From the NCBI GenBank assembly GCA_015066465.1, contig SVOI01000003.1:46786-110785 (forward strand): a DNA stretch of 64,000 bases, written 5' to 3'. This document shows positions 1-10,968 of this stretch, piece after piece; the first letter of the stretch is position 1; the number at the start of each line of letters is the position of its first letter. The position numbers were made by a program, and so were the translations under genes. Under the pieces are notes generated by a model, which was given only the letters and a program-made list of their open reading frames with translations, was not told the DNA's origin and made no database searches. This DNA comes from Oscillospiraceae bacterium (GTDB lineage: Bacteria > Bacillota > Clostridia > Oscillospirales > Acutalibacteraceae).

Positions 1-2424
1 GAAATTGCAGTAGAAGGTCTTGTTTACCATATTGATGCACCTTTTACATACTCAATTCCCGAGAATTTCGAGGTTTCAAAGGGTTGTAGGGTGCTTGTAC
101 CATTTGGTAATGGTAACAAAAAGAAACAAGGATTTGTTCTCGATATAAAATCTCGTTCAGAAATAGATGAGAGTATTAAACTCAAATCAATCGTTGCGGT
201 ACTCGATGAAGTACCGCTTCTTGATGATGAAATGTTATCTTTAGTGACATATTTAAAAGAGAACACATTCTGCACATTGTTTGAAGCAGCCAAAGCAATG
301 CTTCCGAGTGGCATTGGTCTTCAATACATTGTATCCTTTATGGTAGATGAAAATGTATCTTCTTCTGTAATAGAAAAATTATCTCAGGAAGAAAAAGCAG
401 TATATGAGTATTTAAAAGGTGGCTGTAAATTCCAGAAGAAAGAAAAAATTCTTTCTTCTTTAGGTTTTACGGCAGATTCTGTTGTGCTTGAAAAGCTTGT
501 TAAAAAAGGTGTATTGGTTTCAAATGTCGATACAAAAAGAAAAACAGGCGATTTAACAGTAAAAAATGTAAGACTTGCACTTTCAGAAGAAGATGCCGAA
601 AGCAAATTAAGTTCTTTGACTACAAAGCAACGCTCAGTATTGTCGCTACTTCTTGATATTGGTTCGGCTTCTGTAAAAGAGGTTTGTTATTTTACAGGCG
701 TTACAGTTGCAGTAGTTTCTGCTCTCGCAAAAAAAGGCTTTGTTGAAATATTTGATAGTGAGGTTTACAGAAAACCTAAAATTACAGCAGAAAAAAAGAA
801 AATACCAATTCCACCATTAACCGAAAATCAGCAAAAAGCATTTGAGGTTTTAGAAAAAAGAATTGATGATGGTAAAGCTTCGGCAGCACTTTTATTTGGT
901 GTTACTGGTAGTGGCAAAACTCAGGTATTTATAAAGCTTATTGAAAAGGTGGTAAATAGTGGCAAAGGTGTTATTGTAATGGTGCCAGAAATCGCTCTTA
1001 CACCTCAGACAATAAATGTCTTTTATTCATATTTTGGTGATACGGTTGCAGTTTTTCATAGTGCTCTTTCAGCAGGTGAAAGAATTGACGAATGGAAGCG
1101 TGTAAAAAACGGCGAAGCTAAAATTGCTATTGGTACACGTTCTGCAGTGTTTGCACCATTCCAGAATCTCGGTCTCATTGTAATGGATGAAGAGCACGAG
1201 CATACTTATAAATCAGAAATGACACCTCGTTACCATGCAAGAGATATTGCAAAATTCAGATGTGTAAAGAATGATGCTTTTCTACTTCTTTCATCAGCAA
1301 CTCCATCAATTGAATCTTATAAAAATGCAATTGATGGCAAATATACTTTTGTAAAACTTACTGAACGCTTTGGTAAAGCGGTTTTACCAGAAGTAAAAAC
1401 TGTTGATATTTCAGATAGTAAAAGTATAATCAGTAACGAGCTTTATTCTGAAATTGAGTCGGTTTTAGAGGATAAAAAACAAGCGATTCTTCTTATGAAC
1501 AGGCGTGGCTTCAACACATTTGCAACTTGTGAAAGCTGTAAAACAGTTGTTACTTGCCCTAATTGTAGTATTTCGCTTACTTATCATAATGCTAATAATC
1601 GTCTTATGTGTCATTACTGTGGTTTTTCAATGAATTTCACAGACACGTGTCCTACCTGTAATAATAAAACAATTAAATATGCAGGTTTCGGTACTCAGAG
1701 AATTGAAGACGATATTGAAAATATTTTCCCTAATGCAAGGGTTTTAAGAATGGATGCCGACACCACTCTCGCTAAGTATTCTTATGAGGATAAATTGAAA
1801 GCCTTTTCAAATGGCGAATATGATATTCTTTTAGGTACACAAATGGTTGCTAAAGGTCTTAATTTCCCAAAAGTAACTTTAGTTGGTGTTATCTCAATTG
1901 ACCAGCAACTTTATAATGATGACTTCAGAAGTAGCGAAAAAGCGTTCGATTTATTAACACAGGTTGTAGGTCGTTCTGGCAGAGGTGATTATAAAGGTAA
2001 GGCAGTAATTCAGACTGCACTCCCTGATAATGATATTATCACGCTCGCATCAAAACAGGATTATGAAGGCTTTTTTGAGATGGAAAATATCATAAGAAAA
2101 GCAATGATTTACCCACCATATTGTGATATTTGTTCTCTTACGTTTATGAGTGAAAATTATATGAAGTGCAACACTTCTGCAACTCGTTTTCTTGAACAGA
2201 TTAAGTCAGCAGTAGGTGAAGAGTATTCTGATGTAAAGCTTAATGTTTTAGGACCTTTACAACCTAAGGTTGCTAAAATCAATAATAAATACAGAAACGT
2301 AATTACAATAAAATGTAAAAACAATAAACGCTTCAGAAGTATGATTTCAGCACTTCTTATAGCATTTATGAAAGATAAATTAAATAGTGGTGTTACTGTT
2401 ACGGCAGATATTAACCCATTATAG
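1..2424 (+). CDS. priA: Primosomal protein N' (PriA helicase), 5' end truncated by window
   Basis: Frame 1 is open from base 1 (EIAVEGLVYHIDAPFTYSIPENFEVSKGCRVLVPFGNG...), so the tracked GTG at 91 is internal. Helicase motifs GVTGSGKTQVF, DEEHEHTYK and Zn-binding Cys pairs (CESCKTVVTCPNC, CHYCG, CPTC) are present. Confidence 0.97.
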   Translation, partial: EIAVEGLVYHIDAPFTYSIPENFEVSKGCRVLVPFGNGNKKKQGFVLDIKSRSEIDESIKLKSIVAVLDEVPLLDDEMLSLVTYLKENTFCTLFEAAKAMLPSGIGLQYIVSFMVDENVSSSVIEKLSQEEKAVYEYLKGGCKFQKKEKILSSLGFTADSVVLEKLVKKGVLVSNVDTKRKTGDLTVKNVRLALSEEDAESKLSSLTTKQRSVLSLLLDIGSASVKEVCYFTGVTVAVVSALAKKGFVEIFDSEVYRKPKITAEKKKIPIPPLTENQQKAFEVLEKRIDDGKASAALLFGVTGSGKTQVFIKLIEKVVNSGKGVIVMVPEIALTPQTINVFYSYFGDTVAVFHSALSAGERIDEWKRVKNGEAKIAIGTRSAVFAPFQNLGLIVMDEEHEHTYKSEMTPRYHARDIAKFRCVKNDAFLLLSSATPSIESYKNAIDGKYTFVKLTERFGKAVLPEVKTVDISDSKSIISNELYSEIESVLEDKKQAILLMNRRGFNTFATCESCKTVVTCPNCSISLTYHNANNRLMCHYCGFSMNFTDTCPTCNNKTIKYAGFGTQRIEDDIENIFPNARVLRMDADTTLAKYSYEDKLKAFSNGEYDILLGTQMVAKGLNFPKVTLVGVISIDQQLYNDDFRSSEKAFDLLTQVVGRSGRGDYKGKAVIQTALPDNDIITLASKQDYEGFFEMENIIRKAMIYPPYCDICSLTFMSENYMKCNTSATRFLEQIKSAVGEEYSDVKLNVLGPLQPKVAKINNKYRNVITIKCKNNKRFRSMISALLIAFMKDKLNSGVTVTADINPL

Positions 2425-2437
2425 AAAGGTGTAAAAA

Positions 2438-2920
2438 ATGGCACTTAGAAACATTCGTGAAGATGGCGATCCGATTTTAAGAAAAAAATGTCGCCCTGTT
2501 ACAGAATTTAATGAAAGACTTTTTGAATTACTCGACGATATGGCTGAAACTATGTATGAAGCACCAGGTGTTGGACTTGCAGGTCCACAGGTTGGTGTTT
2601 TAAGACGAGTTGTAGTTATGGATGTCGGCGATGGTCTTTTAGAGCTTATTAACCCTGAAATAACAAAAGTTGAGGGTGAGCAGATTGGTGAAGAAGGTTG
2701 CCTCTCTCTTCCTGGACTTTGTGGTATGGTTAAAAGACCTAAGGTTGTTCAGGTAAAAGCACAGAACAGAGAAGGAAAATGGTGTCTTTATAAAGGTGAG
2801 GATTTAAAGGCTCGTTGCTTCTGTCACGAAATAGACCATCTTGATGGCATTCTTTATAAAGATAATCTTTTAGAGGGTACAATGCTCCAGAGAGTCGGCG
2901 AAATTGAAGAGGTTGAATAA
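2438..2920 (+). CDS. def: Peptide deformylase
   Basis: Motifs GVGLAGPQVG, EGCLSLPG and HEIDHLDG. Confidence 0.98.
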   Translation: MALRNIREDGDPILRKKCRPVTEFNERLFELLDDMAETMYEAPGVGLAGPQVGVLRRVVVMDVGDGLLELINPEITKVEGEQIGEEGCLSLPGLCGMVKRPKVVQVKAQNREGKWCLYKGEDLKARCFCHEIDHLDGILYKDNLLEGTMLQRVGEIEEVE

Positions 2921-2921
2921 T

Positions 2922-3854
2922 ATGAGAGTAGTTTATATGGGAACTCCCGATTTTGCTGTAAAGCCACTTGAAGCATTAATCAGTAACAATTATGAAGTTG
3001 TTGGTGTGTTTACTCAACCAGACAAGCCTGTTGGCAGAAAAGCAGTTTTAACCCCACCACCAGTAAAGGTTGTAGCAGAAAATAATAACATTCCTGTTTT
3101 TCAGCCAAATTCTTTAAAAAATGGCGAAGGTGTTAGAATTCTTGAAACTTTGAAACCAGACGTAGTAATTGTTGTGGCTTATGGTAAAATTTTACCAAAA
3201 GATTTTTTAGAGTTTGCAAAATATGGTTGCATCAATATTCATGGCTCAATTTTGCCTGAATACAGAGGTGCAGCTCCAATTCAATGGTCTGTTTTAGATG
3301 GCAAAGAATTTGCGGGTGTTACCTCAATGCAGATGAATGAAGGTCTTGATACAGGCGATATTCTTTTGGTTGAAAAAACTAAAATTCAAGAGAATGAAAC
3401 ATCTGGCGATTTATATGAAAGACTCACAGTTTTAGGTGCAGATGTGCTTCTTAAAACACTCAATGCAATTAAAAATAATTCATTAAATCCACAAAAGCAA
3501 GATGACAGTAAAAGCAGTTATGCAAAAATGCTCGATAAAGCTCTTTCAAAAATTGACTGGAATTTATCTGCTCAGGAAGTGCATAATAAAATAAGAGGAC
3601 TCGACCCTTGGCCAGTCGCTTTAACCAGGTTTGATGATAAAAATTTAAAATTATTCCGTTCTCGCTTGTTAAATGAAGAATATAATAAATCAGCAGGTAC
3701 CGTGATTAAATCTAAGGATGGTATTGTTGTTGTTTGTGGTGATAAAAAGGCAGTTTTAATTACTGAAGTTCAGTTAGAAGGTAAAAAAAGAATGTCTGCA
3801 AGTGATTTTTCACGTGGGGCAAATCTTTCTGACGGAATGATTTTTGAAAGTTAA
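2922..3854 (+). CDS. fmt: Methionyl-tRNA formyltransferase
   Basis: MRVVYMGTPDFAVKPLEAL..., HGSILPEYRGAAPIQW. ATG at 2922 preferred over the upstream TTG at 2904. Confidence 0.98.
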   Translation: MRVVYMGTPDFAVKPLEALISNNYEVVGVFTQPDKPVGRKAVLTPPPVKVVAENNNIPVFQPNSLKNGEGVRILETLKPDVVIVVAYGKILPKDFLEFAKYGCINIHGSILPEYRGAAPIQWSVLDGKEFAGVTSMQMNEGLDTGDILLVEKTKIQENETSGDLYERLTVLGADVLLKTLNAIKNNSLNPQKQDDSKSSYAKMLDKALSKIDWNLSAQEVHNKIRGLDPWPVALTRFDDKNLKLFRSRLLNEEYNKSAGTVIKSKDGIVVVCGDKKAVLITEVQLEGKKRMSASDFSRGANLSDGMIFES

Positions 3855-3929
3855 AATTCTATTAATAAATTTTTGCTATTATTTTAAATTTTAAGTTATA
3901 TAATATTTTAAAAATGGAGGTGCTTACAT

Positions 3930-4628
3930 TTGTTTTTCGGTTATTATTATGATATTTATTATTTTATTTTAGTCATACCAGTATTCATAATATCTTTAAT
4001 TATTCAGGCTAAAATGAAATCTACTTTCTCCCAATATTCAAGAGTAGTTAATTCAAGACGAATTACAGGTGCTCAGGCAGCAGAAATGGTTTTAAGATAT
4101 TATAATATTCAGGATGTAAGAATAGAAAGAATTAATGGTAGCTTAACTGACTGTTATGACCCGATGAGTAAAGTTATTAAACTTTCTGACTCTGTTTACG
4201 ATAATCCGAGTATTGCAGCAGTAGGAGTTGCTTGTCACGAAGCAGGTCATGCTGCTCAACACGCTGAAAAATATGTGCCTATAAGAATAAGAAATTATAT
4301 TTTACCTGTTTGTAACATTGGCTCTAAAATCTCTATTCCGTTACTCATAGCTGGCGTTATTTTTTCAGCAAGACCAATTATCTGGATTGGTATCGGTTTA
4401 TTTGCATTTACTGCAATTTTTCAGACAGTTACTTTGCCAGTAGAATTCAACGCAAGTAACAGAGCGCTTAACGTAATTGAATCAACAGGAATACTTTCTT
4501 ATGAAGAAAAACGAGGAGCTGGCAAGGTTTTAAAAATGGCTGCAATGACTTATGTTGCTGCTCTTGCAATGAGTCTTGCACAACTCTTAAGATTAATTTT
4601 AAGATATGGCGGTAACAGAAGAAGATGA
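3930..4628 (+). CDS. Membrane zinc metallopeptidase, YugP family
   Basis: HEAGHAAQHAEKY zinc site with multiple TM helices, adjacent to fmt/rsmB. TTG start. Confidence 0.88.
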   Translation: MFFGYYYDIYYFILVIPVFIISLIIQAKMKSTFSQYSRVVNSRRITGAQAAEMVLRYYNIQDVRIERINGSLTDCYDPMSKVIKLSDSVYDNPSIAAVGVACHEAGHAAQHAEKYVPIRIRNYILPVCNIGSKISIPLLIAGVIFSARPIIWIGIGLFAFTAIFQTVTLPVEFNASNRALNVIESTGILSYEEKRGAGKVLKMAAMTYVAALAMSLAQLLRLILRYGGNRRR

Positions 4629-5941
4629 GTATTACTGCAAGACAAACCGCATTTTCAATACTCTTGAAAATTGAGAAAGACAAAGCATATTCAAATATCG
4701 CATTAGACAGTGCTGTTAGGGAGCTTTCCCTCGACAGCACTGATTGTGCTTTTATTTCGAGATTAGTTTATGGTGTAACTGAGCGAAAAATTACGCTTGA
4801 TTACGTGATTTCTCAGTTTTTAAATCAACCAATTAAAAAATTGAAAGCGGAAGTTCTTGTAATTTTACGTATTGGTACATATCAGATTTTATATATGGAT
4901 AAAATCCCTGATTCTGCTGCTGTAAATGAAAGCGTTTCGCTTGCTAAAAATAATAAATCATCTTACGCTTCAGGCGTAGTTAATGCAGTTTTAAGAAAAG
5001 TATCTTTGGAAAAAGAAAACGTTTTTAAATCGCTTTCAGGGGATGAAAGACTTTCTATATTATATTCTGCTCCTATTGATTTAGTGCGATTTTTAAAGCA
5101 CCATTATAATGAAGAAAATGCAGAAGAAATTTTGAAATCTGCTTTAAATAAAAAAGAAATAACAATAAGAGTAAACACATTAAAAACTACTCAGAATGAA
5201 TTAATAGAAATTCTTGAGAAAGAGAATATTTCCACGGAAAAAACAAGCCTTAAAGATGCTCTTATAATTAATACAAAAGGTGCAGTTTACGAGCTTGATG
5301 CTTATAAAAAAGGATTTTTTTACGTTGAAGATGTTTCTTCTCAGTTGTGTGTTAAAGAACTTGACTTAAAAGAAAATTATAAATTGATTGATATTTGCAG
5401 TGCACCTGGAGGTAAAAGCTTTACTGCTTCACAGTATATGAATAATACTGGTAAAATTTATTCCTGTGATATTCATAAGCATAGGGTTGAGCTTATTCAG
5501 TCTGGTGCCCAAAGATTAGGTATAAAAAATATTATACCGACTGTGAATGATGCAACAATTTTTAATGAAGAATTTATAAACGCTGATTGTGTGCTTTGTG
5601 ATGTTCCTTGTTCGGGTCTTGGTATAATTGGTAAAAAGCCTGAAATCAAATATAAATCGCTTGATGAAATAAAAGAATTGATACCAATTCAGAAAGAAAT
5701 TCTTAGTACTGCTTCAAAATATGTAAAAAAAGGTGGTACACTTATTTATTCAACATGTTCAATTAATCCGAATGAAAACAGAAAAATCTGCGATTGGTTT
5801 TTAAAAGAGAATGAAGATTTTTATAGTGTAAAGGTTTCGCCTGAAACTGAAAGATGTATTGACGAGGGTGATTACTTAACACTTTTACCGCATATAAATA
5901 ATTGCGATGGATTTTTTATAGCAAAATTTATTAAAAAGTAG
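4625..5941 (+). CDS. rsmB: 16S rRNA (cytosine-967-C5)-methyltransferase
   Basis: N-terminal NusB-like domain; DICSAPGGKSFTASQ, DVPCSGLGIIGKKPEIK, YSTCSINPNEN. Confidence 0.95.
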   Translation: MSITARQTAFSILLKIEKDKAYSNIALDSAVRELSLDSTDCAFISRLVYGVTERKITLDYVISQFLNQPIKKLKAEVLVILRIGTYQILYMDKIPDSAAVNESVSLAKNNKSSYASGVVNAVLRKVSLEKENVFKSLSGDERLSILYSAPIDLVRFLKHHYNEENAEEILKSALNKKEITIRVNTLKTTQNELIEILEKENISTEKTSLKDALIINTKGAVYELDAYKKGFFYVEDVSSQLCVKELDLKENYKLIDICSAPGGKSFTASQYMNNTGKIYSCDIHKHRVELIQSGAQRLGIKNIIPTVNDATIFNEEFINADCVLCDVPCSGLGIIGKKPEIKYKSLDEIKELIPIQKEILSTASKYVKKGGTLIYSTCSINPNENRKICDWFLKENEDFYSVKVSPETERCIDEGDYLTLLPHINNCDGFFIAKFIKK

Positions 5942-5948
5942 TGTGTGT

Positions 5949-6989
5949 ATGGAAAAACAAGATATTGCTTCTCTTTCATTAGAAGAGTTAAAAATACAAA
6001 TTAAAGAATTAGGACTTCCACAGTTCAGGGCAACCCAGATATATGACTGGATACATAAAAAGGGTGCTGTGTCATTTTATGAAATGACAAATATAGGGAA
6101 ACAGCTTCAGGATAAATTAAATGACAATTTTGTAATTTTTAGTTGTACTATTGAAAAAAAGTTGGTTTCAAGGTATGATAATACAGTAAAATATCTCTTT
6201 AAGCTTCCAGATGATGAATACCTTGAATGTGTTGTTATGGATTACAAATACGGTTTTACAATTTGTGTTTCTACACAGGTCGGTTGTAAAATGGGGTGTT
6301 CATTCTGTGCTTCTGGTATAGGTGGTTTTAAAAGACATTTAACACCATCAGAAATTCTCGGGCAGATTTACGCCGCACAGCGTGATTTAGGTGTAAGAAT
6401 TTCGAGAATTGTTTTAATGGGAATGGGCGAACCACTCGATAATTATGATAATGTTATCAAGTTCTTAAAGCTTGTTTCCGATGAAAATGGTCTTAATATA
6501 GGAATGCGACATATTTCACTTTCAACAAGTGGAATTGTACCAAGGATTTACGATTTATTAGAGTTAAACTTGCAACTCACATTATCAGTTTCTTTACACG
6601 CTCCGAATAATGAAATAAGGTCTCAGATTATGCCAGTCAACAAAAGCTGGGATGTAGATGAGCTTTTAAATGCTTGTAAAACTTATGCAGATAAAACATC
6701 AAGACGTATTTCATTTGAATACGCATTGATTAAGGGTGTTAATGATACAACTGAGTGTGCAAATGAACTCTCAAAAAAATTAAAAGGAATACTTTGTCAC
6801 GTCAACTTGATTCCTGCAAATGAGGTGCCTGAAAAAGGGCATAAACGAAGTGACGATAATAATATTAATAATTTTAAAAATATTTTAGAAAAGAATGGCT
6901 TGACTGTTACAATAAGAAGAACTTTAGGTAGCGATATTAATGCTTCTTGTGGTCAGTTAAGACGAGAAAAGATTTTAGAAACGAGGTGA
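5949..6989 (+). CDS. rlmN: 23S rRNA (adenine-2503-C2)-methyltransferase
   Basis: Radical SAM CKMGCSFCASG; GMGEPLDNYDNV; ATG at 5949. Confidence 0.97.
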   Translation: MEKQDIASLSLEELKIQIKELGLPQFRATQIYDWIHKKGAVSFYEMTNIGKQLQDKLNDNFVIFSCTIEKKLVSRYDNTVKYLFKLPDDEYLECVVMDYKYGFTICVSTQVGCKMGCSFCASGIGGFKRHLTPSEILGQIYAAQRDLGVRISRIVLMGMGEPLDNYDNVIKFLKLVSDENGLNIGMRHISLSTSGIVPRIYDLLELNLQLTLSVSLHAPNNEIRSQIMPVNKSWDVDELLNACKTYADKTSRRISFEYALIKGVNDTTECANELSKKLKGILCHVNLIPANEVPEKGHKRSDDNNINNFKNILEKNGLTVTIRRTLGSDINASCGQLRREKILETR

Positions 6990-6993
6990 AGCG

Positions 6994-7719
6994 ATGAAAA
7001 TTCAAGCTTTTACAGATACCGGTAAGGTACGTGATATGAATCAGGATGCTTTTAAAACCGGCTTTTTTAAAGAAGGTGGCGCCTGGGCCGTTGTTTGTGA
7101 TGGTATGGGCGGTGTTTCTGGTGGTCAGGTTGCGAGCGAAATATGTGTTAATGAGGTTTCATCGCATATTGAAAAAGGTTATCGTAAATCAATGAGTATG
7201 AAATCTGTTAAGAATTTACTCGTTTCAGCAATAACTGCAGCTAATATTAAGGTTTTTGAAACTGCAAGTGAAAATAAAGAGTATTTCGGAATGGGCACAA
7301 CTGTTGTAGCAGTAGTAATTTTGAATGGTTTTGCAGCAGTTGCACACGTTGGTGACAGCAGAGCTTATTTTATAAACAATGAAATTAAACAAATCACACG
7401 TGACCATTCAGTTGTTCAGTATCTTATAGATACGGGTAGAATTACAAAAGAGGCAGCAAAAACTCACCCGGACAGAAACGTGATTACACGAGCAGTCGGA
7501 GTTAATCCTGAGGTTGACGTTGACGTTGATATTATCCCTATAAATGAGGGTGAAACGATACTTATTTGTTCAGATGGACTTTATGAATACATTTCAGAAA
7601 ATGAAATGCTTAGTAAGATTAAAAATCCAGATGAAGAAGAACCTGCAAAAAAGCTTTTAGATATGGCAAACGAAGCAGGTGGAAAGGATAATATAACGGT
7701 AGTAACCGTTGAAGGCTGA
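6994..7719 (+). CDS. prpC: PP2C-type Ser/Thr phosphatase
   Basis: VCDGMGGVSGG, AHVGDSRAY, SDGLYEYIS, GGKDNITVV; adjacent to PASTA kinase. Confidence 0.95.
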   Translation: MKIQAFTDTGKVRDMNQDAFKTGFFKEGGAWAVVCDGMGGVSGGQVASEICVNEVSSHIEKGYRKSMSMKSVKNLLVSAITAANIKVFETASENKEYFGMGTTVVAVVILNGFAAVAHVGDSRAYFINNEIKQITRDHSVVQYLIDTGRITKEAAKTHPDRNVITRAVGVNPEVDVDVDIIPINEGETILICSDGLYEYISENEMLSKIKNPDEEEPAKKLLDMANEAGGKDNITVVTVEG

Positions 7720-7723
7720 TTTT

Positions 7724-10024
7724 ATGGAAAATTATGTTGGTAAAAGATTAGACGGGCGTTATGAAATTCAAGATATTATCGGTGTAGGTGGTATGGCTGT
7801 TGTTTACAAAGCGTATGACAGCATCGATGACAGAATTGTTGCAATAAAAGTATTAAAGGAAGAATTTTTAGCTAAAGAAGAATTCAGAAGAAGATTTAAG
7901 AATGAATCAAAGGCTATTGCAATTCTTTCTCATCCTAATATTGTTAAGGTTTATGATGTAAGCTTTGGTGACAGGCTTCAATATATCGTAATGGAACACG
8001 TTGAGGGTATAACTCTTAAAGAATACATAGAGCAATGTGAAGGCATTAACTGGAATGAAGCTTTGTTCTTTGCAATTCAGATTTTAAGAGCAATTCAGCA
8101 CGCTCACGATAAAGGTATTGTTCACCGTGATATTAAACCACAGAACATTATGCTTCTTGATAATGGTCTTATTAAGGTTACCGACTTTGGTATCGCTCGC
8201 TTCAGTCGTGGTGAAACAAGAACTCTCACAGAGAAGGCGATAGGTTCAGTTCACTATATCAGTCCTGAACAGGCAAAAGGTCAGTTAACTGATGAAAAGG
8301 CAGATATTTATTCAATCGGTGTAGTTCTTTACGAAATGCTTACAGGAAAGTTGCCGTTTGATGCCGAAAATGCAGTTTCAGTTGCTTTAATGCAGTTACA
8401 AGAAGAGGCTGAACCATTAAGAAGCATTAATCCTGATATCCCTATTGGTTTTGAGCAGATTACTTTAAAAGCCATGCAAAAAAATACCCGTGACAGATAT
8501 CAGACTGCTTCTGAAATGCTTCTTGATTTAGAAGAATTCAAAATGAATCCTAATATAAAGTTCGATTATCAGAATTATTTTGTTGATAAAGAACCTACAC
8601 GTTATATAGGTAAAATACAGGAAAAGAATATTCCACAAAAGAATGCACCTATAAAGCAACCAACTGGGGAATATAAGCCTATTAAAACTGCTGATTATGA
8701 AGATAATTCTTATAATAATTATCGTGATGAAGCGCCTAAACAACGTGTTCGTGAGGTTTCACAAGCACAATATAAACAAAATAGTAATGTAAAGAAAACT
8801 AATTTTACAATTATAATGGGTGTTGTGTTTGCATTTCTCCTTATTTTAGCAATTATCTTAGGTGTTTTTATAAAAAATGGTACTATTCAACTTGGTCCTA
8901 AGAGAACCGAGGTAGATAGCTTCATTGGTATGGATTATATCGAAGATATTGAATTCAACAATGAGTATATGGATAAATATACTTTTGAAATAGTTTATGT
9001 ATCATCTTCAGATTATGAAGAGGGTGTTGTTACTGACCAGGACCCTAAAGCAGGCGACACAATTGCTAAAGACGGTGTAGTTAAATTGTATGTTGCAAAA
9101 TCTGGTGAAGGCAAAATTATTCCTGATTTAGTAAACAAAAATTATAAACAAGCTCGTGATACTTTAGAGGCAATGGGCTTCATTGTAAAATTACAGGCAA
9201 CTGAAAATGATATAATTGAGGTTGGTAAGGTTATCAGCACTAATCCGAGTGCCAATACAAGCGTAATTGAGGGCTCTACAATTACAGTTTATTATGCTGT
9301 TGATACAAGCTCTGAAAGTCAGTTTAAAATGCCTGATTTAGAAGGCAAGTCTTTGGATGAAGCGAAGGTTATACTTGAAAAAAATGGTCTTGTTGTTTCT
9401 AAAGTTGAAACAGTTGATAGCAGTATAAGTGAGAATTTTGTTGTAGGTCAATCACCATCAGATGGTTCACCAGTTAGAAAAGGTGATGAGGTTATTATTA
9501 CTGTAAGCTCAGGTTTTACTTCAACCGAAATTAACATTCAACTTCCAAAAGTTGGTGTAATTAATGTAACTGCAACAGTTGATGGTGATGAAACATTCAA
9601 TCAGGATATTGATACAGATGCTCATTCAAGCTATGCTATAACTGTAAAAGGTAAAGCAAACGATGCAAAAATCAATATTTATCTTGATGATTGCCTTTAT
9701 TATGAAGCAGTTGGCGATTTTACAAAAGAAAGTGTGAGAATTACTAATTCAAAAACTCATCAGGTTGCTTTTTATAAAGATGTTGTTGGATTAAATGAGA
9801 TTGAAGCTATTAATATTTTAAATAATGCAGGTTACAGAACTATTCAGATTAATCGTGAATTAAGCAGCGAACCTGCTGGAACTGTTATAGCACAGTCTCC
9901 GACTTATTTGTCAGCTCCGCACGTAGATACAGCAACAACTATTGTTCTTACTGTTTTAAAAGGTGCAACCGATACACCTGTTGATGATGGTAATGGTTCA
10001 AATGATTTAGAGGGTATGAACTGA
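7724..10024 (+). CDS. prkC: PASTA-domain Ser/Thr protein kinase (PrkC/PknB family)
   Basis: Kinase motifs VGGMAVVYKA, HRDIKPQNIML, DFGIAR; one TM segment; repeated extracellular PASTA domains. Confidence 0.96.
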   Translation: MENYVGKRLDGRYEIQDIIGVGGMAVVYKAYDSIDDRIVAIKVLKEEFLAKEEFRRRFKNESKAIAILSHPNIVKVYDVSFGDRLQYIVMEHVEGITLKEYIEQCEGINWNEALFFAIQILRAIQHAHDKGIVHRDIKPQNIMLLDNGLIKVTDFGIARFSRGETRTLTEKAIGSVHYISPEQAKGQLTDEKADIYSIGVVLYEMLTGKLPFDAENAVSVALMQLQEEAEPLRSINPDIPIGFEQITLKAMQKNTRDRYQTASEMLLDLEEFKMNPNIKFDYQNYFVDKEPTRYIGKIQEKNIPQKNAPIKQPTGEYKPIKTADYEDNSYNNYRDEAPKQRVREVSQAQYKQNSNVKKTNFTIIMGVVFAFLLILAIILGVFIKNGTIQLGPKRTEVDSFIGMDYIEDIEFNNEYMDKYTFEIVYVSSSDYEEGVVTDQDPKAGDTIAKDGVVKLYVAKSGEGKIIPDLVNKNYKQARDTLEAMGFIVKLQATENDIIEVGKVISTNPSANTSVIEGSTITVYYAVDTSSESQFKMPDLEGKSLDEAKVILEKNGLVVSKVETVDSSISENFVVGQSPSDGSPVRKGDEVIITVSSGFTSTEINIQLPKVGVINVTATVDGDETFNQDIDTDAHSSYAITVKGKANDAKINIYLDDCLYYEAVGDFTKESVRITNSKTHQVAFYKDVVGLNEIEAINILNNAGYRTIQINRELSSEPAGTVIAQSPTYLSAPHVDTATTIVLTVLKGATDTPVDDGNGSNDLEGMN

Positions 10025-10027
10025 TAA

Positions 10028-10915
10028 ATGACAGAAAAACAATTAAACGGAATTATAATTAAAGGAATCGGTGGATTTTACTATATCGAAGCTAATGGTG
10101 ATATTTATGAATGCAAAGCACGTGGTGCTTTCAGAAAGAAAAAAATATCACCCTTGGCAGGTGATAATGTTATTATTACTGTTCGTGAGAATGGTGAAAA
10201 TACCATTGATGATATTTTAGAAAGAAAGAATTTTCTTATTCGTCCGCCTGTTGCAAACGTAGATACTCTTGTTATTGTTTCATCTGTAAAAGAGCCTGTG
10301 CCAAGTACGTTGGTAATTGACAGACTCACGGCAATAGCTGTAAGTAAAAATATTAAACCATGCATTGTTTTTTCAAAAAGTGATTTGGGTGATACTAAAG
10401 AGCTTGAAGAAATCTATAAAAAAGCTAATATAGATGTTTGCTCAGTATGTTGTAAGACAGGCGAGGGTGTAGAAAAAGTCAAAGAGATGATAAAAGGTGG
10501 TATTACTGTGTTTACAGGTAATACAGGCGTAGGCAAATCATCACTTTTGAATTGCATTGATTCTCGTTTTTCAATTGAAACAGGTGAGGTAAGCAGTAAA
10601 CTTGGTAGAGGTAGGCACACAACACGTGACGTCACACTTCATAAAGTAAATGATTTTTATGTTGCTGATACACCAGGCTTTTCTTCGTTAGATATTGAAA
10701 GTGGTGAGCTTATTATGAAAGACGATTTGCCGTATTGTTTTCCTGAATTTTCAGAGTATTTAGGTAAATGTCGTTTTTCGAGTTGTACCCATACAGTAGA
10801 TAAGGGTTGTAAAATTCTTGACGCTCTTGAAAAAGGTGATATTCACGAGAGCCGTCACTTGAGTTATGTTACAATGTTCAATGAAGTAAAAAATATTAAA
10901 GAATGGCAACTGTAA
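10028..10915 (+). CDS. rsgA: Ribosome small subunit-dependent GTPase A
   Basis: GNTGVGKSSLLN, RGRHTTRDV, DTPGFSSLD and a C-terminal Cys/His zinc motif. Confidence 0.97.
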   Translation: MTEKQLNGIIIKGIGGFYYIEANGDIYECKARGAFRKKKISPLAGDNVIITVRENGENTIDDILERKNFLIRPPVANVDTLVIVSSVKEPVPSTLVIDRLTAIAVSKNIKPCIVFSKSDLGDTKELEEIYKKANIDVCSVCCKTGEGVEKVKEMIKGGITVFTGNTGVGKSSLLNCIDSRFSIETGEVSSKLGRGRHTTRDVTLHKVNDFYVADTPGFSSLDIESGELIMKDDLPYCFPEFSEYLGKCRFSSCTHTVDKGCKILDALEKGDIHESRHLSYVTMFNEVKNIKEWQL

Positions 10916-10968
10916 CCATTTTATTAAATTCTCATAATATGTAGTAAAGCATATTAAGGAGTGATTTT

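Noticed and set aside
10921-10968. Possible rpe/thiN genes as in the B. subtilis rsgA locus
   Set aside because: Only ~50 nt separate rsgA from spoVM; neither gene is present here.
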